Source of the DNA: Stenotrophomonas maltophilia | Lineage (GTDB): Bacteria; Pseudomonadota; Gammaproteobacteria; Xanthomonadales; Xanthomonadaceae | Length of the DNA: 64,000 nucleotides | Direction of reading: 5' to 3' | Assembly: GCA_009912235.1 (NCBI GenBank) | Contig: WNDS01000002.1 | Coordinates: 248,001 to 312,000, forward strand | In this document: piece by piece, positions 17,946 to 27,637 of the stretch | Layout: each line of letters opens with the position of its first letter | How positions within the stretch are numbered: position 1 is the first letter of the stretch | Notes under the pieces: model-generated | Seen by the model: the letters and a program-made list of their open reading frames with translations, nothing else | Told to the model about the DNA's origin: nothing | The model's database searches: none | Made by a program: the position numbers and the translations under genes

Positions 17946-20345
17946 ATGTTTTCCATTGCGCATGGCCGCCGCCTCGGCCGCCTGCATGCCCTGCCCTTGT
18001 CCCTTGCCGTCGCCCTGGCCTGGCCGGTACTGCCCGCCATGGCCGCGCCCGCGCAGGCCTTCGACCTGCCGGCACAGCCGCTGGATGCCAGCCTGATGCG
18101 CATTGCCAGCCAGGCCGGCGTCGCGCTGTCGGTGGACAGCCGGTTGCTGCACGGCCTGCAGGCCGCGCCGGTGCACGGCCAGATGGATGCTGAAGCGGCC
18201 CTGCGCACGGCGCTGTCACCGCACGCGCTGGTGCTGGTGCGCACCCCCAGCGGCGCCTACAGCGTTGTGGCGGCCCCGCCCGTGGCGGCGCCGCCCGCCT
18301 CATCCTCCACTGCCGCCGCACCACGCCAGGCGATGCAGCTCGATACCGTGCGCGTGGAAGCCACCAGCCTGTTCGGCCAGTCCCGCCAGCAGGACGCGCA
18401 GACCTTCGCCGGTGCGCGCTCGGTCATCGATTCGCAGGCGCTGGCCAGCGGTGCGTTCCGCTCGCTGGACGATGCCCTGCAGCGGGTACCGGGTGTGCGC
18501 ATCCTGGATGAAACCGGCACCGGCGTACTGCCGCAGATCATGCTGCGCGGCCTGTATGAAAGCCGCAGCGGGCGCGTGCAGGTGCTGCACGATGGCATTC
18601 CGCTGGCACTGGCACCCTATGGCCAGACCAGCCTGTCGCTGTTCCCGGTGAGCATGAACCAGATCGACCGCATCGACGTGGTACGCGGTGGTGCAGCCGT
18701 GCAATACGGGCCCAACAACGTGGGCGGTATGATCAACCTGGTCAGCAAGCCCATTCCGCAGCAATGGACCACCACGCTGTCCAGCCGCATCACCGCCGGT
18801 GGCGCTGGCCGTTTCCTGCGCGACACCGCCGTGACCACCGGTGGCTACCTGACCGAGACGTTCGGCCTGCAGCTGGACGCAGACTGGCTGAAGGGCCAGT
18901 ACGGCCGCGAACACAGCGACACCGACGTCAAGAACGCCCGCCTGCGTGCGGAATGGGCACCGTCGGCGCGAACGCTGGTGAAGGCAGAGATCAGCCGCTA
19001 CGTGGCCAACATGGACCTGGCCGGTGCACTGTCCGCGCAGGATTATGCCGCCGGCAGCCGCCGCTCCACGCGCACGCTGGATGAATTCTCCGGGCGCACC
19101 ACACGCGCCTCGGTCACGCTGCTGCAGGACCTGGGCAGCTGGGGGCCGTTCGATGCCACACAGCTGGACTGGACCACGTTCAACGCCGACAGCACGCGCA
19201 ACTTCGTGGTCGGCATGCGCCGCGCGGCCGCCGAAACCTGGGCACCGGACCTGCCGCCGCAGCTGCGCCAGAGTGCGCCACGCGGCTTCAGCATCTTCGG
19301 CTCCGAGCCGCGCCTGACGCTGAAGGCAGACAGTGCGCATTCCAGCCACACCATCACCGTCGGCGTGCGCGGCATGCGCGAGGACATCGATTTCATCGTC
19401 GGCAACACCGGCCTGGACAATGGCGTGCAGACAGTGGTGCGTGACTGGCGCTTCAAGGACCGTGCATGGGCCGGCTACATCAGCGATGCGATCGGCCTGT
19501 TCGACAAGCGCCTGACCCTCACCCCAGGCCTGCGCTTCGAGCATCTGGATTCGGCCTATTACAACCGCGCCACCGGCGCGAGCACCGACAACCCGATCCG
19601 CAACCTGCTGCCCGGGCTGACCGTGGGCTACCAGTTCGACCCGCGCTGGTACGGCTTCGTGGATGCCCAGCGTTCACTGCGTGCGCCGCAGGTGACGCAG
19701 ATCATCTACGGCAACAACCTGGATTCGGAACTGGCCTGGAACTATGAAGCGGGCGTGCGCTTCAGCCCCTCGCAGGCGCTGCAGTTGAGCGCAGCGGCCT
19801 ACCGCATCGATTTCGACAACCAGATCGAGCTGGACAACACCTCCCGCGCCTACGGCAACCTGGGCCGCACACGCCGCCAGGGCCTGGAGCTGGAAGCACG
19901 CTGGCAGCCCGCCGCCCTGCGTGACTGGACGCTCAACGCGGGCTACACCTACCTGGACGCGACCCTGCGCAGCGGCACCTACCGTGGCAACACGGTGCCC
20001 TATGCGGCGCGCAACCAGTTCAACCTCGGCGCCACCTGGCTGGGTGAAGGCGGCAGCGTGGCCGTGGACGGCTACTACTTCGGGTCCTCGTGGTCGGACA
20101 AGGGCAACACCGTGGACGAGAACGCCATCGGCTCGATCGGCCGCATGCCCGCTTACTGGGTGTGGAACGCCAAGGCAACCCGCGTACTCAGCCGCAGCGC
20201 GGGCGGCAACGTGCTGACCAGCTCGCTGATGGTGAACAACCTGTTCAACCGCAAGTACTTCTTCCGCGGCATCGACACCAGCCCCTGGGGCCGCCAGCCG
20301 GCACCGGCCGCCACCGTCAGCCTGGGGCTGGAATACACGTTCTGA
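17946..20345 (+). CDS. TonB-dependent receptor, FecA-like with signalling domain
   Basis: 799-aa outer-membrane receptor: signal peptide to about residue 37, STN signalling domain (FDLPAQPLDASLMRIASQAG, residues 40-110), TonB-box region around QLDTVRVEA, plug (VPGVRILDETGTG, VQVLHDGIPLALAPYG, DVVRGGAAVQYGPNNVGG) and a 22-strand barrel ending LGLEYTF. The plug resembles the ferric citrate receptor FecA, so a citrate-type ferric substrate is plausible but not shown. The frame is open from a GTG at 17868; ATG 17946 has SD tctggag and starts the signal peptide. Confidence 0.92.
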   Translation: MFSIAHGRRLGRLHALPLSLAVALAWPVLPAMAAPAQAFDLPAQPLDASLMRIASQAGVALSVDSRLLHGLQAAPVHGQMDAEAALRTALSPHALVLVRTPSGAYSVVAAPPVAAPPASSSTAAAPRQAMQLDTVRVEATSLFGQSRQQDAQTFAGARSVIDSQALASGAFRSLDDALQRVPGVRILDETGTGVLPQIMLRGLYESRSGRVQVLHDGIPLALAPYGQTSLSLFPVSMNQIDRIDVVRGGAAVQYGPNNVGGMINLVSKPIPQQWTTTLSSRITAGGAGRFLRDTAVTTGGYLTETFGLQLDADWLKGQYGREHSDTDVKNARLRAEWAPSARTLVKAEISRYVANMDLAGALSAQDYAAGSRRSTRTLDEFSGRTTRASVTLLQDLGSWGPFDATQLDWTTFNADSTRNFVVGMRRAAAETWAPDLPPQLRQSAPRGFSIFGSEPRLTLKADSAHSSHTITVGVRGMREDIDFIVGNTGLDNGVQTVVRDWRFKDRAWAGYISDAIGLFDKRLTLTPGLRFEHLDSAYYNRATGASTDNPIRNLLPGLTVGYQFDPRWYGFVDAQRSLRAPQVTQIIYGNNLDSELAWNYEAGVRFSPSQALQLSAAAYRIDFDNQIELDNTSRAYGNLGRTRRQGLELEARWQPAALRDWTLNAGYTYLDATLRSGTYRGNTVPYAARNQFNLGATWLGEGGSVAVDGYYFGSSWSDKGNTVDENAIGSIGRMPAYWVWNAKATRVLSRSAGGNVLTSSLMVNNLFNRKYFFRGIDTSPWGRQPAPAATVSLGLEYTF

Positions 20346-20424
20346 GCCATGCAGGTGCCGGGCCCGCGCGGTGGCTGGCAACCACCCGCGGGCCATGGCC
20401 ATGCAGCGCGCGCCAGCGGCAGGC

Positions 20425-21258
20425 CTACAGCTTGCCGCGGAAGAACGCTTCGTTCAGCGCTTTGCGTTGCCGGGCATCCTCGGCAATGAAGGCGGCGATC
20501 TGGGCGTCATCAACCGGCGCGATGGTGACCGACTGGACCAGGTCGCGCAGCATCGCGCGGCGCGGCGCCAGCCAGACCGGATCCTGCACGATCATCGTGC
20601 TGTAGCGGGCCGAGCGGCGCGGCAGGTAGCCGCCGGGCAATGCGTGTTCGTAGATCTCATTCCATTCACGCAACTGGCGGCTGCCCGCATCTGCCAACGT
20701 CGTTTCGTACAGCTCGAGCAGCCGATGCTCCCATCGCCTGCCGTTGATGGTTTCCTGCGTGCGCGACTGTTCGACTTTTTCCTGGCTTTTGCCAAAGCGC
20801 TGCAGGTTCTCGGCGCGGAGGCGTTCGACGTCCCGCCTTTTGGCCGCCTCCTCGGACAGCGTTCCCGGGCTGAGCAGTTCCCACGAATACGTAGAGGCCG
20901 CGAAGTAGCCCTGCCCGGTGTGATCCAGCGTCTGGGTCCGCAAGAAACTGTCCTTCTGCTGGACAGCCGGCGTCGTCAAGCCCGGCGGCCCCTTCGGGCA
21001 GCCTTTCATGGCGGGGCCCTTGCGCCGCTCGGCCATCACCCGCATGGGATCAGGCAGGCCCGCAGTGGAGATGCGCAGCTTGAGCGGCACGATGATCTCG
21101 CCACCGGTGAGCGCGTTGGCCTGGCAGATCGGGAAGTCCAGCGGGTAGCGCACCGGCGCGCCCTGCGGGTCCGGCGAGCCGAGCGCCTGGTAGCGGGCCT
21201 CGGTGGAACAGCCTGCCAATGCAACCACGATCACGGGCAACGACAACCAGGGGTTCAT
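20425..21258 (-). CDS. Putative lipoprotein of unknown function (277 aa)
   Basis: Not recognised as a named family. It begins MNPWLSLPVIVVALAGC, a lipoprotein signal with lipobox LAGC. The mature part has PICQANALTGGEIIVPLKLR, a charged helical segment rich in E, R and K (about residues 145-195) and a C-terminal FIAEDARQRKALNEAFF. An SD (GGAG) lies about 9 bases before ATG 21258; an upstream in-frame ATG would precede the signal sequence. A second lipoprotein gene lies 38 bp upstream on the same strand, so the two may form an operon. Confidence 0.75.
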   Translation of the reverse strand: MNPWLSLPVIVVALAGCSTEARYQALGSPDPQGAPVRYPLDFPICQANALTGGEIIVPLKLRISTAGLPDPMRVMAERRKGPAMKGCPKGPPGLTTPAVQQKDSFLRTQTLDHTGQGYFAASTYSWELLSPGTLSEEAAKRRDVERLRAENLQRFGKSQEKVEQSRTQETINGRRWEHRLLELYETTLADAGSRQLREWNEIYEHALPGGYLPRRSARYSTMIVQDPVWLAPRRAMLRDLVQSVTIAPVDDAQIAAFIAEDARQRKALNEAFFRGKL

Positions 21259-21296
21259 GACGCTACTCCATTTCGGCTCTTTCAAGTGAGTGCAGG

Positions 21297-21710
21297 TCAA
21301 TGATCAGGCAGAGATCCGCCCGGGCGTTGGCAGGCAGGGTATCTGCTGGGAATCCCGCCTTCGCAGGTTCCGGTACAGCGATATTCCTTACCCACCATGC
21401 AGCGTTGGATCTGGCCAAATTTCTCGCCAGACAGCCTGGCAGTCTCAGTCCCGGCACTTCCTGGTACACACGCATAGCCGCCGTCGCCCATCCCGCCACA
21501 CGCGATCCAGTCCTGCTGACGTTCGATTGGCAGCCGTGAGGAATGCAGCCATTTGTCCCTTGGAGGCGTTGGATGAAAGAGCCGTTGATAGGCGTCCCTA
21601 TCGAAATAGACCATCGGCGTCTGCGGCCCACAGATTCGTCCATTGCCGATCAAGCAGCCCGAGACGCCAAGCGGCATCAACAGGATCGCGATTCTGACAA
21701 GAGCCTTCAT
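21297..21710 (-). CDS. Putative small Cys-rich lipoprotein
   Basis: 137-aa product starting MKALVRIAILLMPLGVSGC, a lipoprotein signal with lipobox VSGC. The mature part has about seven further cysteines, including CMVGKEYRCTGTC near residues 112-124. Family not recognised. It precedes the other lipoprotein gene on the same strand. A GTG 21 bases upstream (21731) is a poorer start. Confidence 0.7.
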   Translation of the reverse strand: MKALVRIAILLMPLGVSGCLIGNGRICGPQTPMVYFDRDAYQRLFHPTPPRDKWLHSSRLPIERQQDWIACGGMGDGGYACVPGSAGTETARLSGEKFGQIQRCMVGKEYRCTGTCEGGIPSRYPACQRPGGSLPDH

Positions 21711-22150
21711 CAGGGTGCCGCCGTGATGCACGGAGTGCTAGCGCTGCCAGGCGCCCGCAACCCGTGGCGCGCCGCGATTCGCAACAGCGATCCGGGGCGA
21801 GTCACATGCATGATTGAAGCGTAAAAACTGCAAACTGCGTACCGTAATTTCGCCCGTTGCCATGTAGGAAAAATCTGATCTAGTCGTTTTTTCGCCAGAA
21901 ATCACCCGATTTCACGGTGCTGATGGGGTTAAAAGACGGGATTCATTCGCCGCGCGTTGGCAAACGTGCTGTCCGCCCGGATCCACCACTTCGCGCGCAC
22001 GGGGACGACCGCACGGGCGCCGCCACGTACACTAGGCGGCGTTGCGCGCTTCCTGCCGCAGCCTTCTTCCCTCACCTGCCGCACCAGGACCCCTGCTGGT
22101 GCCGCCGCTGCATGCCCCGTGCGGGCATGTGTCACCTGCAAGGACATGCA
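21711..22150. other. Gene-free gap, relatively AT-rich
   Basis: 440 bp between the divergent lipoprotein pair and the MFS gene. The stretch 21820-21915 is noticeably AT-richer than the surroundings (AAAAACTGCAAACTG, GGAAAAATC, GTTTTTTCGCC) and probably holds the promoters. I see no convincing ORF, RNA gene or repeat. Confidence 0.5.
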
Positions 22151-23362
22151 ATGACTGTTTCCTCCCACACCCCGACACCGCTGCTGCACGGCCGGGTACT
22201 GGCCTTCGTGGCCATCCTGCTGGCCGCGGTGAACCTGCGCACCGCCGTCACCTCGGTCACCCCGCTGCTGGACGTGCTCGGCGAGCAGTTCGGCTTCGGC
22301 ACCACCATGACCGGCGTGCTGGGCATGCTGCCCACGGCCTCCTTCGCCCTGTTTGGCGTGCTGACCCCGGCCATCGCGCGGCGGCTGGGGCTGGAGCGCA
22401 CCACGCTGCTGGCCATGGCGCTGGCCGCGCTGGGCCTGCTGCTGCGCTCCTCGGCGGTGGGCATCGGCAGCCTGCTGACCGGTTCGGTGGTGGCGCTGGC
22501 CGGCATGGGCATCGGCAACGTGGTGGTACCGCCGCTGGTGAAGCGCTACTTCGCCAACCGCGTGGGCACGCTCAGCACCTGCTACATCAGCGTGCTGCAG
22601 CTGGGCACGATGACCCCGGCGCTGCTGGCGGTGCCGCTGGCCAACAGCGTCGGCTGGCGGGTGTCGCTGGGCGTCTGGGCCCTGCTGGCACTGGCGGCTG
22701 CGCTGCCGTGGCTGCTGCTGTCGCTGCGCGCGCCGCGCCCGGAAGCGGCCACTGCGGCCACCGATCCGTCGCTGGCACCGCACGGCAAGGTGTGGCGCAC
22801 TTCGCTGGGCTGGGGCATGACCCTGATGTTCGGCATGACCTCGCTGATGACCTATTCGATGTTCACCTGGCTGCCGCGCATCGTGGTCGAAGCCGGTGCC
22901 ACGCCGGCCTTCGGTGGCGTGATGGTGGCGGTGTTCTCGGCACTGGGTCTGCTGCCGTCGCTGCTGATGCCCTCGCTGGCGGTGCGCCTGCAGAACCCGT
23001 TCCCGCTGGTGCTGGTCGGCTTCTGCGCGTTCCTGGTGGCCTTCGCCGGCCTGCACTGGGCGCCGATGCAGGCCCCGCTGTTGTGGGCCTGCCTGCTGGG
23101 CGTGGGCCCGTCCACCTTCCCGCTGGCGCTGACCCTGATCAACCTGCGCACGCGCACGCCCACCGGTTCGGCCGCGCTGTCGGGCTTCATGCAGGGCGTC
23201 GGTTACGGGCTGAGCTGCCTGGGCCCGTTCCTGGTCGGCTGGCTGCACACCGTCAGCGGCGGCTGGACGCTGCCCTTCGCCTTCCTGCTGGGCTGCGCAC
23301 TTGTGATGCTGGGCGGGGCCTGGCTGGCCTGCAAGCCGCGCAAGCTGGAAGACATCTGGTAA
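22151..23362 (+). CDS. MFS transporter, CynX/NimT type
   Basis: 403-aa, twelve-helix permease. The early motif LLAAVNLRTAVTSVTPLLD is typical of the CynX/YeaN-like cyanate or nitroimidazole group. The cytoplasmic loop is at RRLGLERTT. Substrate unknown. ATG 22151 is supported by SD AAGGA at 22140-22144, six bases upstream; the longer open frame from 21917 has no homologous residues. It stands alone. Confidence 0.85.
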   Translation: MTVSSHTPTPLLHGRVLAFVAILLAAVNLRTAVTSVTPLLDVLGEQFGFGTTMTGVLGMLPTASFALFGVLTPAIARRLGLERTTLLAMALAALGLLLRSSAVGIGSLLTGSVVALAGMGIGNVVVPPLVKRYFANRVGTLSTCYISVLQLGTMTPALLAVPLANSVGWRVSLGVWALLALAAALPWLLLSLRAPRPEAATAATDPSLAPHGKVWRTSLGWGMTLMFGMTSLMTYSMFTWLPRIVVEAGATPAFGGVMVAVFSALGLLPSLLMPSLAVRLQNPFPLVLVGFCAFLVAFAGLHWAPMQAPLLWACLLGVGPSTFPLALTLINLRTRTPTGSAALSGFMQGVGYGLSCLGPFLVGWLHTVSGGWTLPFAFLLGCALVMLGGAWLACKPRKLEDIW

Positions 23363-23694
23363 TAGCGCTGCAGCGGCACTGACGACCGGCCCCTGCACAG
23401 CGTCTCTACACAGAACGCGTGCAGGCCGTCACGTACGGTGAACCCCGCCGTCACCCCGGCCAGGTTGTCTGGCCAGCGGGTGGCGGGTGGAGGAGCGTGG
23501 GGCGCATGCAGCGCCGCCACGGCCTCCGTTACGACCGCAACGGGGAGCGCGATGGTCAGCAGAACCCGCAATACCGCCGCACAGGCACGCCCGCAGGGAT
23601 CGCCGGGGCCAGTTGCCCCGAGCATCTGGATAACGTTAAAATGTGATGCGCGTCGCATTTTAACTCCATCCAGGTAAGGACACTCGGGGGTAAC
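23363..23694. other. Intergenic region upstream of pgaA
   Basis: 332 bp without a credible gene. It contains a GGGGC/GCCCC hairpin near 23605-23619 and the AT-rich inverted repeat at 23635-23664. The putative pga promoter must lie here. Confidence 0.6.
23635..23664. promoter_or_regulatory. Inverted repeat upstream of pgaA, candidate operator
   Basis: Arms GTTAAAATG and CATTTTAAC are perfectly complementary, with a 12-bp spacer, and end 30 bp before the pgaA ATG. The left arm contains TTAAAAT, similar to a -10 box, so a bound repressor would block transcription. The regulator is not identifiable in this window. Confidence 0.5.
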
Positions 23695-25737
23695 ATGGCC
23701 GTACTTCGCCCACTGGCGCTTGGCGTCAGCCTGGCCTGCTGCAGTGCGCTGGCAGGCCCGGTGGCCGCCGCAGGCGCGGCATCTGGCATCACCCGCGCCG
23801 ACCGGCTTGCCGAGATCGGCCAGTACCGCGACCAGGCCCGCTGGGTCGATGCCCTGGCCGCCATCGAGCGTGCCCAGCTGATCGAACCCGACGATGCCCT
23901 GCTGTACAAGCTGCAGGTCCTCACGCTGGGCGATATCGGCAATGCCAGCCGCGCCTGGCAGCTGTACCAGGCGCGCCCGGACCTGTTCGATGCCGAGCAG
24001 AAGGCACGGCTGGAATCGAACTACCTGGCCAAGCGCGTGAACTGGAGCCTGGCCTACGGCGAGACCGAGGACACCCGCCTGGACGAGGCCGAGGCCGCGC
24101 TGGCGGAAATGGACCGGCTGGCGGCCCGCGATGGCACCGCGCCCGCGCAGGCGCCGCTGCGCGTACGGCTGGACCGCCTGATCCTGCTCAACCGCCTTTC
24201 GCGCCATGCACAGGTGCGCGATGAAGCACGGGCGCTGCAGCACGAGGGCCAGGCGCTGCCCGACTACGTGCTGCCGGCCGTGGGCGATTCGATGTTGGCC
24301 GCCCAGCACCCCGAAGAAGCCATTCCGCTGCTGGAAGCGGCCGCGAAGAATGATCCGTCGCGCTTCCAGACGCGCTCCGAACTGGCCTACGCCTACCTGG
24401 AAACCGAACAGGCCGACAAGGCCATCGCCTACCTGCAGGCCTGGCAGAAGGACGAACCGACCTGGCGCTGGGGCGGCGGCAAGAGCCCGTATGCGAACTG
24501 GGCGCGCTACGAAGCCGACCTGAACCTGGCGATGATCCGCGCCTACAGCGGCGATCTGCCCACCGCGCAGCGGGAACTGGAAGCGCTGATCGACATCGGC
24601 CCGGGCAATGGTGGCCTGCAGACCGCGCTGGGCAGCGTCTGCCAGATGCGCGGCTGGCCACGCCGTGCCCTGCAGCGCCACCAGATGGCCTACACGCTGG
24701 ACCCGCGTGATGTCTCCCCGCGCATCGGCATGCACGATGCCTACGTCCAGCTGCAGCGCGACGATCTGGCGCGCCCGCTGCATGACGACCTGCTGGCGCG
24801 CTACCCGACCCAGCCGTCGGTGCAGCGCATGGACCGCGAATGGCGCGCGCACCGCGGCTGGTAGCTGCAGGCCATGGCCGAGGGCGGGCGCAGCTCCGGC
24901 GGCGGCGGCACCTCGCCGCTGGGCAACAACGACCTGCACTACGGCATGGAAGTCGCCTCACCGGTCATCGATGACCGCTAGCGCCTGTTCGCGTTCTTCG
25001 ACCGCCGTTCGGTCGATTTCCAGCAGCAGAAGATCACCCCGCTGTGGCTGGGTGCCGGCGCGCGCTACCGCTTTGACCGCCTCAACGGCGAACTGGCCGT
25101 GCTGCGCCCCAACGACGGCATCGGCGATACCGGCCTGCGCGGTGCGCTGGGCTGGCAGTTCAACGACCACTGGCATGCCGGCGTGACTGCCGCGCGCAAC
25201 GATGCCGAGGCCTCCACCCAGGCGCGCGTGTCCGGCATCACCGCCGACAGCGTGGCCGTGGCCGTGGATTACACCCGCGACGAGCGCGCCCGCTGGAGCA
25301 TCGGCGGCAGCCATTTCCGCTATGACGACGGCAACCGCCGCGACACCCTCAACAGCAGCATCGAGCAGCGCCTGCTGACCCGCCCGCGCGTGCTCGTCGA
25401 TGGCCTGGGCAGTGTCTATACCAGCCGCGGCAGCCGTGACGATGTGCCCTACTTCAATCCCAGCCGCGACCGCTCGGTGGAAGTCGGCCTGCGCATCGAC
25501 CAGCAGCTGTGGCGCCGTTACGACCGCTCTTTCCACTATCGCCTGACGGTATCGCTGGGCGATTACTGGCAGCAGGGGTTCGGCAGCGCACTGATTCCCA
25601 CCGTGGCCTACCGCCACGAATGGCAGTTCGCACAGGGCCGGGTGTTCGAGTACGGAGTGAGCTGGTCGCGGCCGGTGTACGACGGCCAACGTGAACGACA
25701 TATCGGCTTCGATGCCGTGCTGCGCTGGGGAGAGTGA
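23695..25737 (+). pseudogene. pgaA: pgaA (poly-GlcNAc outer-membrane porin) with two in-frame TAG codons
   Basis: The frame encodes a signal peptide, TPR-like helices and a C-terminal beta-barrel, as in PgaA, the poly-beta-1,6-N-acetylglucosamine export porin (680 codons; E. coli 807). TAG at 24862-24864 follows HRGW, and a second TAG at 24979-24981 interrupts VIDDR-RLFAFFD. Homologous sequence continues in the same frame through both stops to 25737 (TGCGCTGGGGAGAG then TGA). Single changes CAG to TAG and TGG to TAG would explain them. As written, only the 389-residue periplasmic TPR part can be made, so the exporter should be non-functional. Confidence 0.85.
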
Positions 25738-25738
25738 G

Positions 25739-27636
25739 ATGGAACGGATGATTCACGGCTGGATGACCGCCCCGCTGCTGGGCGCGCTGCTGCTGGCACC
25801 GCCGGCGCTGGCGCGGCCGGCCGCCGAACTGGACGCCACCGGCAACGGCCTGCTGGTGCTGAGCTACCACGACGTGCGCGACGACGTGCGCGAGAAATCC
25901 GATGCCGATGCCTATGCGGTCAGCACGCAGAACTTCGCTGCGCACCTGGACTGGCTGTCCACCCACGGCTACCACCCGGTCTCGCTGTCGCAGCTGATCA
26001 AGGCCTCGCGCGGCGAAGCCACGCTGCCGCCGCGTCCGGTGCTGCTGACCTTCGATGACGGCCTGCGCAGCGTCTACAGCCGCGTGTACCCCTTGCTGCG
26101 CGCGTACAACTACCCGGCGCTGGTGGCGGTGATCACCGACTACGTGGACATGGCCCCGGGCCGCACCATCGACTACGGCTACCGACCGTTCGGCCACGAT
26201 GATTTCCTCACCTGGGACCAGCTGCGCGAAATGCAGCACAGCGGCCTGGTGGAACTGGCCAGCCACACCGACAACCTGCACCACGGCGTGCAGTCCAACC
26301 CGCAGGGCAACCATACCCCGGCGGTGATCACCCGCATCTACGACCGAAGGCGCAGCGCTACGAAACCGCCAGCGAGTACGAAACACGCCTGCGCGACGAC
26401 CTTGGCCGCAGCGTGCAGCGCATCGAGAAGGAACTGGGCGTGCGCCCGCAGGCCATCGTCTGGCCGTATGCGGCCTACAACCAGCTGAGCAATGCGATCG
26501 CCGAGCAGCTGGGCATGCCGGTCTCTTTCGACCTGGAAGGCCGCAGCACCCCGGTCAGCGCCGACCTGCACGGCCTGGCCCGGCTGCTGGTGACCGGCAA
26601 CCCGAACGTCACCGGCCTGGCCTTCGAACTGCGCCGCGACGTCAGCCTGGACGGAACCCGCGCCCTGCAGATCGACATGGACGCGGTGTACGACGCCGAC
26701 CCGGCGCAGCAGGCGCACAACCTGGACAAGCTGATCGAACGGGTGAAGCGGATCGGGCCGACCCACGTCTACCTGCAGGCCTTCGCCGACCCGGACGGCA
26801 ACAACACCGCCGACGCGCTGTACTTCCCCAACCGCCACCTGCCGATGCGCGCGGACCTGTTCAACCGCGTGGCCTGGCAGCTGAAGACCCGTGCGGACGT
26901 GAAGGTCTATGCGTGGCTGCCGGTGCTGGGCTATGAACTGCCCGACGCCACGCAGCGGGCCGCGCTGGGCATCCAAAGCCCGGAGGCCGATGGCATGTAC
27001 CGGCTGGATTTCACCCGGCCGCAGGCGCGCCAGATCATCAAGGACATCTACGAAGACCTGGCCATCAATTCGTACTTCGAAGGCCTGCTGTTCCACGACG
27101 ATGCCTACCTGCGCGACACCGAGCTGGCCCACCTTCCGCAGGAGGGCGCCGACGGCGGGCGCACCCAGGCGCTGATCGACTTCACCCTGGAGCTGCGTGA
27201 CAGCGCACAGCGCTGGCGGCCGAAGCTGGCCACCGTGCGCAACCTGTACGCGCAGCCGGTGCTGCAGCCGCAGAGCGCGGCCTGGTTCGCCCAGCGCCTT
27301 GACCTGTTCAACCAGGCCTATGACCGCACCGCGCTGATGGCGATGCCGTGGATGGAAGGCAGCCGCCATCCCGAACGCTGGCTGGACCGCCTGGTGGAGG
27401 CCGTGCGCGCGCATGACCCGGCGCTGGAACAAACGATGTTCGAGCTGCAGACCGTGGACTGGCGAACGCAGACGCCGATTCCTGGCCCGCGCCTGCGCGA
27501 GCAGGTACGCCGCCTGCAGGCCCAGGGCGTGCGCCACCTGGCCTGGTACCCGGACGATTTCATCGCCGATCGCCCTTCCACCCAGGATGCACGCGCGGCC
27601 ATGTCGGCGCGCAACTTCCCCTACCCGGAGAAGTAA
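25739..27636 (+). pseudogene. pgaB: pgaB (poly-GlcNAc deacetylase) with a one-base deletion
   Basis: ATG at 25739, two bases after the pgaA stop. The N-terminal polysaccharide-deacetylase domain (LSYHDV, LTFDDGLRSVY, SHTDNLHHG) reads in one frame to about 26344 (TRIYD). Sequence then continues in the next frame with PKAQRYETASEYE and WPYAAYN, then the C-terminal glycoside-hydrolase-like domain to 27636. Restoring one C (GACCGAAG to GACCCGAAG at 26344-26346) rejoins the frames. The break lies near codon 203, within the deacetylase domain. Confidence 0.88.
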
Positions 27637-27637
27637 C

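Noticed and set aside
23419..23646. 75-codon rightward ORF before pgaA
   Set aside because: Low-complexity Arg/Gly composition, no SD, runs into the inverted repeat; no support as a gene.
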